A stretch of DNA of 64,000 nt from Chlorokybus atmophyticus (GCA_009103225.1 RHPI01002262.1:350317-414316), one strand, 5' to 3'. Numbered from the stretch's first letter, positions 33,035 through 44,396 are shown. Made by a program: numbers and translations. Notes: generated by a model not told the origin, from the letters alone.

Positions 33035-34553
33035 GGCTGCGTTGGTGTGGATGCGCAGCCGCTTGAAGCGTTGATAGCGTGTGCGTGGGGTGTCTGCTGC
33101 TGCAGTCTCCTCCAGTGGTGTCGAGCGCAGTGCGGCAAGTGCCCCTCGACCAGCTAGGTCTTGAGCACCTCCTTGACCGCGGCCTGGCCCGAACCATCCT
33201 TGTCTTGGCTGTTAATAAACACGTTGTGGCCTGCGTGCTTGAGGTGCTGCCTGTGGCTGCTTTGGTTGTGGCGCAAAGGGGATTGCGTCTCCGTGTGGCC
33301 GGGGTCATTCATGGCGGCGTAGCTAGTGGCTGTTGGGGAAACCCTGGAGGACCGGGTGTTTGTGGGCCCGCCTCCCGTGCAGCCTGCTCTTCCACACAAG
33401 TCTAGCGTACTGCATGAGCTGCCTCCCTGATCAGTGTACCTTCCCGTGTGGCTGTTAGGTTGTTGACCACGTCACTCCAGCGGTGATTCTGAGGCATGGG
33501 CTGGAGTTACACTGCGCGCAAGAGTTGCGCTCTTATGTCGTGGGTGATGGTAGGAATCTTAGGATCCCTGCCATGTAGGCATCCCATCTGCCATTAACCA
33601 CCCCCACTTCCAGCACCGTTGTTGCTCGTGCCCGCACAGTGAGGTAAATCTTTGGCTGTTGAACATGCTGCTCATAAGCAGCTGCGATGCGTCTGCGTTG
33701 CCGCGCTCCTTCCACCCCTGACAACCTCAGTATGGCCTCTTGCGCTCCTTTTAAGGCATTAGTGGCTGCCGAGGCAACATCGTCATAGGCTTGCCGTAGC
33801 GAGCGTAGGAAGGCGTCCAACCAAAACAATTTGGTGCCGAATGCAAACAGGGGTCCGCGCGGTGATTGGCAACTAGCCAAGTCACTAGTCGTGCTCGAGC
33901 TGCATTACCACCTTCTCGCATCCCCAACATCCGTCTCAGGCCGATGCCTTCTTGTCGGTGCAGCATGGTTGCTTGTCGCAACGGGGCAGTGCGAAGTTGC
34001 TGTTCTCCAATTGAACCTGCTCCATCTCGTTGTGTCCACCCTTGCGGTGTGAGGTAGCCTCTTCCTGAATCCCGCTGATCGTCAGGCAAGTCTTCCAACA
34101 AGGCGGGTAGCAGCGGGGCGATCACCCCCCTGTTTTGTTGGGCCAGCGCCCTTGTCTAATGAATGTCGGGCCCACCGACGAGGGGTGTCGTGCTGGATGA
34201 TGGGCCGGCGATTGTGGGTTGAAGAACGCCAGCGCGAGCATTGGCAAGGGCGCTCGTGCATTGATTGCTGCCGCTTGGTCCTGCCGCCAGGTGAACGCCT
34301 GTTGCAGCGCGGTGTAGCGCTCATGAAGTCGAACGGTATTGAGGGGCCTCATGCTGCGTTGTCACCTAGAGGCATGTCGGCTGTATCAGCGACGTGCTGC
34401 TGTATATTGGGTTGCCGGTCCCAATACGTGTCCAGCGGGCTTGGCTTAAAGGGTGCTTGACGGACTGGTGCGGGCTGTCGTGGCGCAGTCTTGATGTTGT
34501 TATGCAAAGTCCAAAACAGCTGTAGTGCCAACTCCAGCACAGCAGGTGTTTTG
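33035..34553 (-). pseudogene. Gag C-terminal part of the DNMT-gypsy (decayed)
   Basis: Minus-strand pieces in several frames include LELALQLFWTLHNNIK, LNTVRLHERYTALQQAF and TNALKGAQEAILRLSG, with many stops. No catalytic motif is visible. Position between the zinc-knuckle gag (44397-46921) and the protease argues for gag or a gag-pro linker. The right end is cut by Copia-1. Confidence 0.5.
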
Positions 34554-34951
34554 TGTTGAGGATATTTCTATATCCGGTCAGCCTTGCCCTTCACATAGGC
34601 ATAGGCGTCAACTCCAAAGGTTTGGCCGCCAGAAGGTTCCAGGCGCGATTTCCAGGCGCGTAGAAGAACACTCATAACTCGGTTATTGCACCGATTGGCG
34701 CGTGGCTTAGCTTGTTAGAAAGGTCTTGAAGTTAGCTACGTCATGCGCTTAAGTTCATGATGATAGGTGACGTGTAGCGTACACAGTTGCTTCTAAATTA
34801 GACAGGTGTATCTGCAGCGGGTATAAAAGCCCATGCTTGAGTTGTGATCAAGTAAAAGTGTTGCTCCTGTGTATGCTCTCGCGGCTGTAGAGTTGTGTGT
34901 GTGCATGTCCAGCATCAGCCTTAGCTACATGTGTTGCTAGCTTCTTCAACA
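34554..34951 (+). repeat. Left LTR of Copia-1
   Basis: TGTTGAGGATATTTC...CTTCTTCAACA, with GGGTATAAAAGCCC as a likely TATA element at about 34818-34833. It is shortened by a deletion relative to the right LTR. Confidence 0.88.
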
Positions 34952-35074
34952 GTTATGGGCCCACACCACGTGTTAAGGGTGATAGAAGCAGACATTTGTA
35001 GTACTACACCACGGTAGCTTGTGAGTAGCAGAGTCTTAGGTGCCAACTGCCAGAGAGGAGCAGGCGCGGCAAAG

Positions 35075-37221
35075 ATGGAGACTAGCTACGACAAGGGGTT
35101 GATCGCAAAGTTGGACATCGCCAACTACAGCACATGGTGTGTGGAGATGAAGGCGCTTCTCATCCACAAGAAGATGTGGAAGTACGTGGATCCGATGGCA
35201 CCACTACTGATACTAGGGGAGAATACTGTGTGGTCTGAGCGTTCAGCAGAAGCACACGCTTTGCTTGTGTTGAATTGCAAACCGCATCACTTTCCCATGC
35301 TCACCGCATGTGAAGATAGGAGGCAGGCTTGGGAGAAGCTTGCATCCGTGTTCCAGGCCAAGAACAACGCCAGAAAGCTTACGCTTCGCAAGCAGCTGAG
35401 TGCGCTCAAGAAGGAGGGTGGCGAACCCATCACCAAGTATGTTGCGCGTGCAAGAGAGCTGTGGGCGGACCTCAACAACGTCGGCCATCAGATGGGAGAG
35501 ACGGAGGTCGTATTAACTATCATGGCAGGACTACCAGCAGAGTTTGAAGTCGTCACCACTCTGCTAGAGACATCGTCATCGGAGCTAACCCTGGACAATG
35601 TGTTGCCCAAGTTACTGAGTGTGGAGCAACGTGTGATGAAGAAGGACGAGCACGCCGACGCTGTCGCCTTCTACACGAACAAGAAGAAACCCTACAACTA
35701 TGAAGAGAAGAACAAAGGCAGAGGTGGCAACCTCAACAGGCATAAGAACCTCACGTGCAACTACTGTGGCTTCAAGGGTCACATCTTAAAAGACTGTCGC
35801 AAGCGCCAACGAGAGCAAGGAGCGAACACCAGCACCACCAGCAATGGCAACGACCAACGCAAGAAGAAGAACGTTGCCTTCATTGCATCAAGGGAGATGT
35901 CTACCACATCATGGGCGATAGACTCTGGATGCAACCAGCACCTGACACCACACATGGAGGTCATGGAGAACTACAGGAAGCTGCAAACCACAAGGAAGGT
36001 GGACGGCTTCAGTGGTCATATGCTGGAGGCTGTAGGCGTGGGTGAATTGCGGCTCAATTGCAAGGTCGGTGATGGTGTAAGAGAGGTCTTGCTGAGACAA
36101 GTTCTGCACGTTCCTAGGGCTGCTGCTAGTCTATTCTCTGTGAGGGTTGCTGAGCGCGTGGGAGCTAAGATCATCATCCGGGAGGGTCGATGCTCTGTGC
36201 TCATGGATGGGGTCGTGCATATGGTTGGCATCGCGCAAGGAGGGCTCTACATCGTGGAGCAGCCTCATAGCATCAAGGCCAACGTGGTGACGGAGGAGGA
36301 AACGGCTGAACTTTGGCATAGGAGGTTCGGGCATCTTGGCTACAACAACCTCACACGCCTGGTGGCTGAAGACATGGTCAAGGGCATCCACGTCAGCAAG
36401 GAAGACTTTCAGGCGTCTTCAGGTGTACTGTGTGAACCCTGTGTCATGGCCAAGCAGCATAAGATGCCATTCCCGTCATCTTCTTCTAGCAGTCAACATC
36501 CAGGCGAGTTGGTACACATGGATGTTTGCGGGCCTATGCGCGTTGTGGCGGAGGGAGGGGTAAGGTACTTTGCAACTTTCCTCGACAACCACAGCAAGCT
36601 GTCCATCATCTACCCTTTTTCTCTGAAGTCGGAAGTTGAAGGAGCTGTGCGCAACGTCGTGGCATTGCTAGAGACACAATCAGGCAAGAAGATGAAGGCA
36701 ATGCGCAGTGATTGAGGAAGGGAGTACTTCAACGCCCAGCTCAAGGACTTTTTCGCCAGCAAAGGCATAAGGCATGAGACAACGGCGCCCTACACTCCAC
36801 AGCAAAACGGAGCGGCTGAACGCCTTAACCGGACCTTGTTGGAGCGTGTGCGGGCTATGCTCAACGATTGCAAGATGGAGGACTCTTTGTGGAAGGAGGC
36901 AGTCCTCACTGCCAACTACATCCGCAATCGGTCACCTGTGAGCTCTGATCAGAAGACACCGTGGGAGCTCTTCTATGGAGCTGCACCAGATGTGAGTGGT
37001 ATGCGTGTGTTTGGTTGCACAGCATACGCACTAGTGTCAAAGCAGCTACGGCACAAGTTGGAGCCAGTCAGCAAGAAGGGAGTCTTTGTTGGCTACAAAC
37101 CAGGCTCAAAGGCGTACAGGGTCTTGATGGACGAGAACCACAAGGTCAGCGTCAGTAGAGAGGTGGTGTTCCACGAGGGGTCACTACCAGAAGCGGGCTT
37201 CTTTCCAAAGGATGAAGATGA
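35075..37221 (+). pseudogene. Copia-1 gag-pol, 5' part
   Basis: It begins METSYDKGLIAKLD and runs through gag, the zinc knuckle CNYCGFKGHILKDC, protease AIDSGCNQHL, pre-integrase LWHRRFGHLGYNN and part of integrase. A TGA stop at 36713-36715 replaces the CGA that Copia-2 has in RSDRGGEY, next to a catalytic Asp. The frame otherwise continues to 37221, where Copia-2 is inserted. It is close in sequence to Copia-2. Confidence 0.92.
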
Positions 37222-37682
37222 TGTTGAGGATATTTTCTATATCCGGTCAGCCTTGCCCTCCATATAGGCATAGGCGTCAACTCCGAAGGTTTGGCCGCCA
37301 GAAGGTTCCAGGCGCGGACACCATTCGAGAAGGTACTAGGCGGAGACTCCAGTCGAAGAGAAGGTTCCAGGCGCGACTTTCAGGCGCGCACAAGAACAGT
37401 CATAACTTGGTGAAAACGTCACCGTTTGGCGCGTGGCTTAGCTTGTTAGAAAGGTCTTGAAGTTAGCTACGTCATGCAGTTGAGTTCATGATGAAAGATG
37501 ACGTGTAGCGTACACAGTTGCTTCTAGAGTAGACAGGTGTACAAGCAGCGGGTATAAAAACCCATGACTGAATTGTAATCAAGTGAAAGTGTTGCTCTTG
37601 TGTATGCTCTCGCAGCTGTAGAGTTGTGTGTGTGCATGTCAGGCATCAGCCTTAGCTACATGTGTTGCTAGCTTCTTCAATA
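37222..37682 (+). repeat. Left LTR of Copia-2
   Basis: TGTTGAGGATATTTT...TTCTTCAATA, with GGGTATAAAAACCC as TATA element near 37555. It ends in TA rather than CA; the matching TSD and the right LTR fix this boundary. Confidence 0.93.
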
Positions 37683-37695
37683 GGTTATGGGCCCA
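37683..37695 (+). other. Primer binding site of Copia-2
   Basis: GGTTATGGGCCCA is exactly complementary to TGGGCCCATAACC, the anticodon stem-loop of eukaryotic initiator tRNA-Met. This implies priming by a tRNA half-molecule, as known for Drosophila copia. The same 12-13 bases adjoin LTRs at 34952, 25811, 28536 and 53046. Confidence 0.8.
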
Positions 37696-37807
37696 CACCA
37701 CGTGTCAAGGGTGTGATAGAAGCAGACACTAGTAGTTACCACACTACGGTAGCTTGTGTAGCAAAGTCTTGGGTGCCAACTGCCAAAGAGGAGCAGGCGC
37801 GGCAAAG

Positions 37808-40800
37808 ATGGAGACTAGCTACGACAAGGGGTTGATTGCGAAATTGGACATCGACAACTACAGCACATGGTGTGTGGAGATGAAGGCGCTTCTCATCCAC
37901 AAGAAGATGTGGAAGTACGTGGATCCGAAGGCACCACCACCAATACCAGGGGAGAATACTGTGTGGTCTGAGCGTTCAGCAGAAGCACACTCTTTGCTTG
38001 TGTTGAATTGCAAACCGCATCACTTTCCCATGCTCACCGCATGTGAAGATGGGAGGCAGGCTTGGGAGAAGCTTGCATCCGTGTTCCAGGCCAAGAACAA
38101 CGCCAGAAAGCTTACGCTTCGCAAGCAGCTGAGTGCGCTCAAGAAGGAGGGTGGCGAGCCCATCACCAAGTACGTTGCGCGTGCAAGAGAGCTGTGGGCG
38201 GACCTCAACAACGTCGGCCACAATATGGGAGAGACGGAGGTCGTATTGGCTATTATGGCAGGACTACCAGCAGAGTATGAAGTCGTCACCACTCTGCTAG
38301 AGACATCGTCATCGGAGCTGACCCTGGACGATGTGTTGCCCAAGTTACTGACTGTGGAGCAACGTGTGGTGAAGAAGGACGAGCACGCCGACGCTGTCGC
38401 CTTCTACACAAACAAGAAGAAACCCTACAACCATGAAGAGAAGAACAAAGGCAGAGGTGGCAACCTCAACAAACACAAGAACCTTACGTGCAACTACTGT
38501 GGCTTCAAGGGTCACATCTTGAGAGACTGTCGCAAGCGCCAACGAGAACAAGGAGCCAGCACCAGCACCAACAGCAACGGCAACGACCAACGCAAGGAGA
38601 AGAACGTTGCCTTCACTGCATCAAGGGAGATGTCTACCACATCATGGGCGATAGACTCTGGATGCAACCAGCACCTGACACCACACATGGAGGTCATGGA
38701 GAACTACAGGAAGCTGCAAACCACAAAGAAGGTGGAGGGCTTCAGTGGTCACATGCTGGAGGCTGTAGGCGTGGGTGAAGTGCGGCTCAACTGCAAGGTT
38801 GGTGATAGTGTGAGAGAGGTCTTGTTGACAGAGGTTCTGCACGTTCCTGGAGCTGCTGCTAGTCTATTCTCTGTGAGGGTTGCTGAGCGCGTGGGAGGTG
38901 AGATCATCATCCGGGAGGGTCAATGCTCTGTGCTCATGGATGGGGTCGTGCATATGGTTGGCATCGCGCAAGGAGGGCTCTACATCGTGGAGCAGCCTCA
39001 TAGCATCAAGGCCAACGTGGTGAAGGAGAAGGAAACGGCTGAACTTTGGCATAGGAGGTTCGGGCATCTTGGCTACAACAACCTCACACGCCTGGTGGCT
39101 GAAGACATGGTCAAGGGCATCCACATCAGCAAGGAAGACTTTCAGGCGTCTTCAGGAGTGCTGTGTGAACCCTGTGTCATGGCCAAGCAGCATAGGATGC
39201 CGTTCCCGTCATCTTCTTCTAGCAGTCAACATTCAGGCGAGTTGGTGCACATGGATGTTTGCGGGCCTATGCGCGTTGTGGCGAAGGGAGGGGTAAGGTA
39301 CTTTGCAACTTTCCTCGACGACTACAGCAAGCTGTCTATCATCTATCCGCTATCTCTGAAGTCGGAAGTTGAAGGAGCTGTGCGCAACGTCGTGGCATTG
39401 CTGGAGACACAATCAGGCAAGAAGATGAAGGCAATGCGCAGTGATCGAGGAGGGGAGTACATCAACGCCCAGCTCAAGGACTTCTTCGCCAGCAAAGGCA
39501 TAAGGCATGAGACAACGGCGCCCTACACTCCACAGCAAAACGGAGCGGCTGAACGCCTGAACCGGACCCTGTTGGAGCGCGTGCGGGCTATGCTCAACGA
39601 TTGCAAGTTGGAGGACTCTCTGTGGAAGGAGGCCGTCCTTACCGCCAACTACATCCGCAATCGGTCACCTGTGAGCTCTGATCAGAAGACACCGTGGGAG
39701 CTCTTCTATGGAGCTGCACCAGATGTGAGTGGTATGCGTGTGTTTGGTTGCACGGCATATGCACTAGTGCCAAAGCAACTACGGCACAAGTTGGAGCCAG
39801 TCAGCAAGAAGGGAGTCTTTGTTGGCTACGAACCAGGCTCAAAGGCGTACAGGATCTTGCTGGAGGAAAGCCACAAGATCATCGCCAGCAGAGAGGTGGT
39901 GTTCCACGAGGGGTCACTACCAGAAGCGGGCTTCTTTCCAAAAGATGAAGATGAGGCACAGCCACAAGCCGTTCCTGAGAGAGTGGAGGCTTTAGGCGAG
40001 GCAGACATCATCACAGAGGACTTTCAGGCGCCGCCTGAAAGGTCTTCAGGCGAGCAGCAGCAAGCGCCTGTTCGTCGCTATCCTGAGAGAGAAAGAAAGC
40101 GTCCTGACTTCTACCACAAGGCACTTGCAGGCGTGTGCCAAGAAGGAGACAGCACAGAGGAGCCAAGTACATACCAGGAGGCACTACAAGCACCTTATGC
40201 AGAGCAGTGGCAGCAAGCCATGGACGAGGAGATCGCGTCACTCCATGCCAACCAGACCTGGGTACTAGAGAAGCTACCTTTAGGCGAGAAACCAATCCCT
40301 GTCAAGTGGGTCTTCAAGGTGAAGAGAGACGGTCAAGGCAACATAGAGCGCTACAAGGCAAGGCTGGTGGCAAAGGGCTTCTTGCAACAAGAAGGCGTGG
40401 ACTTCAACGAGGTCTTCGCGCCTGCAAGTAAGCATGCCACATTCCGCACATTGCTTGCCATGGTTGCGGCTGAAGACTTGGAGCTTCACCACCTTGACGT
40501 GAAGACTGCCTTCCTCTACGGAGAGCTTGAGGAAGAGATCTACATCCAACAACCACCAGGATATGAAGAAGGGGAGCCAGGCACTGTTTGCAAGCTCATC
40601 AAGGCGTTGTATGGGCTGAGACAGGCACCACGCATGTGGCACATCCGCCTCACCAAGGAGTTGGAGGCACTTGGCTTTCAGGCGTCCTTAGCAGACCCTG
40701 GACTCTTCTTCCACTCTGAGAAGAAGGTGTACCTGTTGGTGTACGTGGATGACATCATCATGACCGCCAAGCACATGAAGGACTTGGAAGAGACAAAGAA

Positions 40801-41692
40801 GGCACTGCAGCAGGCGTTCTCAGTGCGTGATCTTGGAGAGGCCAAGTGGTTCCTTGGCATGGTGATTGAGCGCGACAGAACGGCGCGCACCATCAAGATC
40901 AGTCAAGAGCAGATGGTGAAGAAACTTGTCACCAAGTTCGGGCTCAAGGAGGCAAAGACCAAGTCTACTCCACTTGCACTCGGCACCCACCTCGTCAAGG
41001 CAAAGGATGAGGAGGTTCTTGACAAGGCCAAGTACCCCTACGGTGAACTGGTAGGCAGCATGCTCTATCTAGCAGTGTGCACACGTCCAGACATTGCACA
41101 TGCTGTTGGAGTCCTTGCTCGCTACATGTCTGCACCGAGCATGGAGCATTGGAAGGCTGCAAAGGGTGTACTTCGCTATGTTGCTGGGAGTGCAACTATT
41201 GGCATCAAGTTTGGGAACGGGAGCTCAGAGTTGGAGGGCTACTGCGATTCAGACTTTGCAGGCGACCTCGACAGCAGGAGGTCCACCACTGGCTATGTCT
41301 TCAAGTTGAACGGAGGCATTGTGAGCTGGAACAGCAGGCTGCAGCCAACTACAGCGGCATCCACTTCAGAGGCTGAGTACATGGCAGCAGCAGCAGCTAC
41401 AAAGGAGGCATTATGGCTTCGCAAGCTGATGGCAGATCTGAAGCACCCAAAGGCGTGCATTCCAATCCACTGCGACAACCAAGGCGCCATCAAGTTGCTG
41501 AAGCATCCCATCGCCTCAGCAAGGACAAAGCACATTGATGTCATGCATCACTTTGTCCGTGACAGAGTCACAAGGAAGGAGGCCGTATTCCACTATTGCA
41601 ACACCGAGGCCATGCTTGCGGACTTCATGACAAAGGCGTTGTCACCGACCAAGTTTCAGGCATGTTGTGCAGGACTTGGCATTTGCATGTGA
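37808..41692 (+). CDS. Copia-2 gag-pol polyprotein, intact
   Basis: The product is 1,294 residues in one frame from ATG METSYDKGLIAKLD. Gag (UBN2-like) spans about 1-220. The CCHC knuckle is CNYCGFKGHILRDC (228-241). Protease shows AIDSGCNQHL (about 281-290). The pre-integrase HHCC begins LWHRRFGHLGYNN at about 413. The integrase triad is D483, D546 and E582, with exact D35E spacing. RT shows KWVFKVKRDGQGNIERYKAR and YVDD at 979-982. RNase H shows CDSDFAGD and STSEAEYMA and ends FMTKALSPTKFQ. No frameshift separates gag and pol, so gag excess would need splicing or processing. An in-frame stretch upstream of the ATG exists, but the ATG at 37808 matches the start of the related gags. Confidence 0.95.
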   Translation: METSYDKGLIAKLDIDNYSTWCVEMKALLIHKKMWKYVDPKAPPPIPGENTVWSERSAEAHSLLVLNCKPHHFPMLTACEDGRQAWEKLASVFQAKNNARKLTLRKQLSALKKEGGEPITKYVARARELWADLNNVGHNMGETEVVLAIMAGLPAEYEVVTTLLETSSSELTLDDVLPKLLTVEQRVVKKDEHADAVAFYTNKKKPYNHEEKNKGRGGNLNKHKNLTCNYCGFKGHILRDCRKRQREQGASTSTNSNGNDQRKEKNVAFTASREMSTTSWAIDSGCNQHLTPHMEVMENYRKLQTTKKVEGFSGHMLEAVGVGEVRLNCKVGDSVREVLLTEVLHVPGAAASLFSVRVAERVGGEIIIREGQCSVLMDGVVHMVGIAQGGLYIVEQPHSIKANVVKEKETAELWHRRFGHLGYNNLTRLVAEDMVKGIHISKEDFQASSGVLCEPCVMAKQHRMPFPSSSSSSQHSGELVHMDVCGPMRVVAKGGVRYFATFLDDYSKLSIIYPLSLKSEVEGAVRNVVALLETQSGKKMKAMRSDRGGEYINAQLKDFFASKGIRHETTAPYTPQQNGAAERLNRTLLERVRAMLNDCKLEDSLWKEAVLTANYIRNRSPVSSDQKTPWELFYGAAPDVSGMRVFGCTAYALVPKQLRHKLEPVSKKGVFVGYEPGSKAYRILLEESHKIIASREVVFHEGSLPEAGFFPKDEDEAQPQAVPERVEALGEADIITEDFQAPPERSSGEQQQAPVRRYPERERKRPDFYHKALAGVCQEGDSTEEPSTYQEALQAPYAEQWQQAMDEEIASLHANQTWVLEKLPLGEKPIPVKWVFKVKRDGQGNIERYKARLVAKGFLQQEGVDFNEVFAPASKHATFRTLLAMVAAEDLELHHLDVKTAFLYGELEEEIYIQQPPGYEEGEPGTVCKLIKALYGLRQAPRMWHIRLTKELEALGFQASLADPGLFFHSEKKVYLLVYVDDIIMTAKHMKDLEETKKALQQAFSVRDLGEAKWFLGMVIERDRTARTIKISQEQMVKKLVTKFGLKEAKTKSTPLALGTHLVKAKDEEVLDKAKYPYGELVGSMLYLAVCTRPDIAHAVGVLARYMSAPSMEHWKAAKGVLRYVAGSATIGIKFGNGSSELEGYCDSDFAGDLDSRRSTTGYVFKLNGGIVSWNSRLQPTTAASTSEAEYMAAAAATKEALWLRKLMADLKHPKACIPIHCDNQGAIKLLKHPIASARTKHIDVMHHFVRDRVTRKEAVFHYCNTEAMLADFMTKALSPTKFQACCAGLGICM

Positions 41693-41743
41693 TCATGCAG
41701 GAGCAGAGACTTCAGGCTTGAGGACAAGCTGCCCGCGTGGGAG

Positions 41744-42204
41744 TGTTGAGGATATTTTCTATATCCGGTCAGCCTTGCCCTCCATATAGGCATAGGCGTC
41801 AACTCCGAAGGTTTGGCCGCCAGAAGGTTCCAGGCGCGGACACCATTCGAGAAGGTACTAGGCGGAGACTCCAGTCGAAGAGAAGGTTCCAGGCGCGACT
41901 TTCAGGCGCGCACAAGAACAGTCATAACTTGGTGAAAACGTCACCGTTTGGCGCGTGGCTTAGCTTGTTAGAAAGGTCTTGAAGTTAGCTACGTCATGCA
42001 GTTGAGTTCATGATGAAAGATGACGTGTAGCGTACACAGTTGCTTCTAGAGTAGACAGGTGTACAAGCAGCGGGTATAAAAACCCATGACTGAATTGTAA
42101 TCAAGTGAAAGTGTTGCTCTTGTGTATGCTCTCGCAGCTGTAGAGTTGTGTGTGTGCATGTCAGGCATCAGCCTTAGCTACATGTGTTGCTAGCTTCTTC
42201 AATA
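41744..42204 (+). repeat. Right LTR of Copia-2
   Basis: It is base-for-base like the left LTR as far as I can read. It is preceded by CTGCCCGCGTGGGAG, the polypurine-type primer region, and followed by the target duplication GATGA. Confidence 0.93.
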
Positions 42205-43880
42205 GATGAAGCACAGCCACAAGCCGTTTCTGAGAGAGTGGAGGCTTCAGGCGAGGCAGACATAATCACAAAGGACTTTCAGGCGCCCCCTGAAAGGTTT
42301 TCAGGCGAGCAGCAGCAGGCGCCTGTTCATCGCTACCCTGAGAGGGAGAGAAAGCGCCCAGACTTCTACCACAAGGCACTTGCAGGCGTGTGCCAAGCGG
42401 GAGACAGCACAGAGGAGCCAAGTACATACCAAGAAGCACTGCACATTCCTGATGGGTACTTGAGCAGCTACCTTCAGGCGAGAAAACCAATCCCTGTAAA
42501 GTGGGTCTTTAAGGTGAAGAGAGATGGTCAAGGCAACATAGAGCGCTACAAGGCAAGGCTCGTGACAAAGGGCTTCTTGCAACAAAAAGGCGTGGACTTC
42601 AATGAGGTCTTCGCGCCTGCAAATAAGCATGCCACATTCCGCACATTGCTAGGCATGGTTGCGGCTGAAGACTTGGAGCTTCACCACCTTGACGTGAAGA
42701 CTGCCTTCCTCTACGAAAAGCTTGAGGAAGAGGTCTACATCCAACAACCACCGGGATACGAAGATTGGGAGCCAGGCACTGTTTGCAAGCTCATCAAGGT
42801 GTTGTATGGGCTGAGACAAGCACCACGCATGTGGCACATCCGCCTCACCAAGGAGTTGGAAGCACTTGGCTTACAGGCGTCCTCAGCACACCCTGGACTC
42901 TTCTTCCACCCTGAGAAAAAGGTGTACCTGTAGGTGTACGTGGATGACATCGTTATGACCGCCAAGCACATGAAAGACTTGGAGGAGACGAAGAAGGCAC
43001 TGCAACAGGCGTTCTCAATGCGTGATCTTGGAGAGGCCAAGTGGTTTCTTGGCATGGTGATTGAGCGCGACAGAGCGGCGCACACCATCAAGATCAGTCA
43101 GGAGCAGATGGTGAAGAGACTTGTCACCAAGTTCGGGCTCAAGGAGGCAAAGACTAAGTCTACTCCACTTGCACTCGGCACCCACCTCGTCAAGGCAAAG
43201 GATGAGGAGATTCTTGACAAGGTCAAGTACCCCTACGGTGAACTGGTAGGCAGCATGCTCTATCTAGCAGTGTGCACACGTCCAGACATTGCACATGCTG
43301 TTGGAGTCCTTGCTCGCTACATGTCTGCACCGAGCATGGAGCATTGGAAGGCTGCAAAGGGTGTACTTCGCTATGTTGCTGGAAGTGCAACTATTGGCAT
43401 CAAGTTTAGGAGCGGGAGCTCGGAGTTGGAGGGCTACTGCGACTCAGACTTTGCAGGAGACCTCGACAGCAGAAGGTCCACCACCGGCTATGTCTTCAAG
43501 TTGAATGAAGGCATCGTGAGCTGGAACAATAGGCTGCAGCCAACTACAGCGGCATCCACTTCAGAGGCTGAGTACATGGCAGCGGCAGCAGCTACAAAGG
43601 AGGCATTATGGCTTCGCAAGCTGATGGCAGATCTAGAGCACTCAATGGCATGCATCACAATCCGCTGCGACAAGCAAGGCGCCATCAAGTTGCTGAAGCA
43701 TCCCATCGCCTCAGCAAGGACAAAGCACATTGATGTTATGCATCACTTTGTCTGTGACAGAGTCACAAGGAAGGAGGTCGAGTTCCAGTATGCAACACCG
43801 AGGCCATGCTTGCGGACTTCATAACAAAGGCGTTGTCACCAAGCAAGTTTCAGGCGTGTTGTTCGGGACTTGGCACTTGC
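42205..43880 (+). pseudogene. Copia-1 gag-pol, 3' part
   Basis: It resumes at DEAQPQAV and continues with RT and RNase H. Defects are a deletion in the RT lead-in (EALHIPDGYL in place of about 35 residues), a TAG at 42931-42933 just before YVDD, and a frameshift near 43787 before the LADFMTK end. It is otherwise very like Copia-2. Confidence 0.9.
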
Positions 43881-43936
43881 ATGTGATCATGCAGGAGCAG
43901 AGACTCAAGGATTAGGACAAGCTGCCCGCGTGCGAG

Positions 43937-44396
43937 TGTTGAAGATATTTCTATATCCGGTCAGCCTTGCCCTTTATATAGGCATAGGCGTCAACTCCGA
44001 AGGTTTGGCCGTCATGAGGTTCCAGGCGCGGACTCCATTCAAGAAGGTTCTAGGCGGAGACTCTAGTCGAAGAGAAGGTTCCAGGCGCGATTTCCAGGCG
44101 CGTAGAAGAACACTCATAACTCGGTTATTGCACCGATTGGCGCGTGGCTTAGCTTGTTCGAAAGGTCTTAAAGTTAGCTACGCTATGCACTTAAGTTCAT
44201 GATGATAGGTAACGTTTAGCGTACACAGTTGCTTCTAGAGTAGACAGGTGTATCTGCAGCGGGTATAAAAGCCCATGCTTGAGTTGTGTCAATCAAGTAA
44301 AAGTGTTGCTCTTGTGTATGCTCTCGCGGCTGTAGAGTTGTGTGTGTGCATGTCCAGCATCAGCCTTAGCGACATGTGTTGCTAGCTTCTTCAACA
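43937..44396 (+). repeat. Right LTR of Copia-1
   Basis: This is 460 bases, TGTTGAAGATATTTC...CTTCTTCAACA. It keeps the roughly 62-base segment that the left LTR lost. Both Copia-1 LTRs differ visibly from the Copia-2 LTRs (for example GATTTCCAGGCGCGTAGAAG-type sequence). Confidence 0.88.

Larger units (their letters stand above)
37222..42204 (+). mobile_element. Copia-2, full-length and apparently intact
   Basis: This is a 4,983-base Copia element nested in Copia-1. The LTRs (37222-37682 and 41744-42204, 461 bases each) look identical on direct comparison. The target duplication GATGA is perfect (37217-37221 and 42205-42209). One uninterrupted gag-pol frame fills the interior. A primer site follows the left LTR and the purine tract GCGTGGGAG precedes the right one. 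Everything visible suggests very recent and possibly current activity. Confidence 0.95.
34554..44396 (+). mobile_element. Copia-1 retrotransposon, interrupted by Copia-2
   Basis: The left LTR is 34554-34951 (398 bases, with a deletion of about 62 bases between GGTTCCAGGCGCG repeats); the right LTR is 43937-44396 (460 bases). Flanks TTTTG and TTCTG are a one-mismatch target duplication. The coding region is split at 37221/42205 by Copia-2. Primer site GTTATGGGCCCA follows the left LTR, and a GCGAG-type polypurine end precedes the right one. It is inserted in the gag region of the DNMT-gypsy, in the opposite orientation. Confidence 0.9.
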
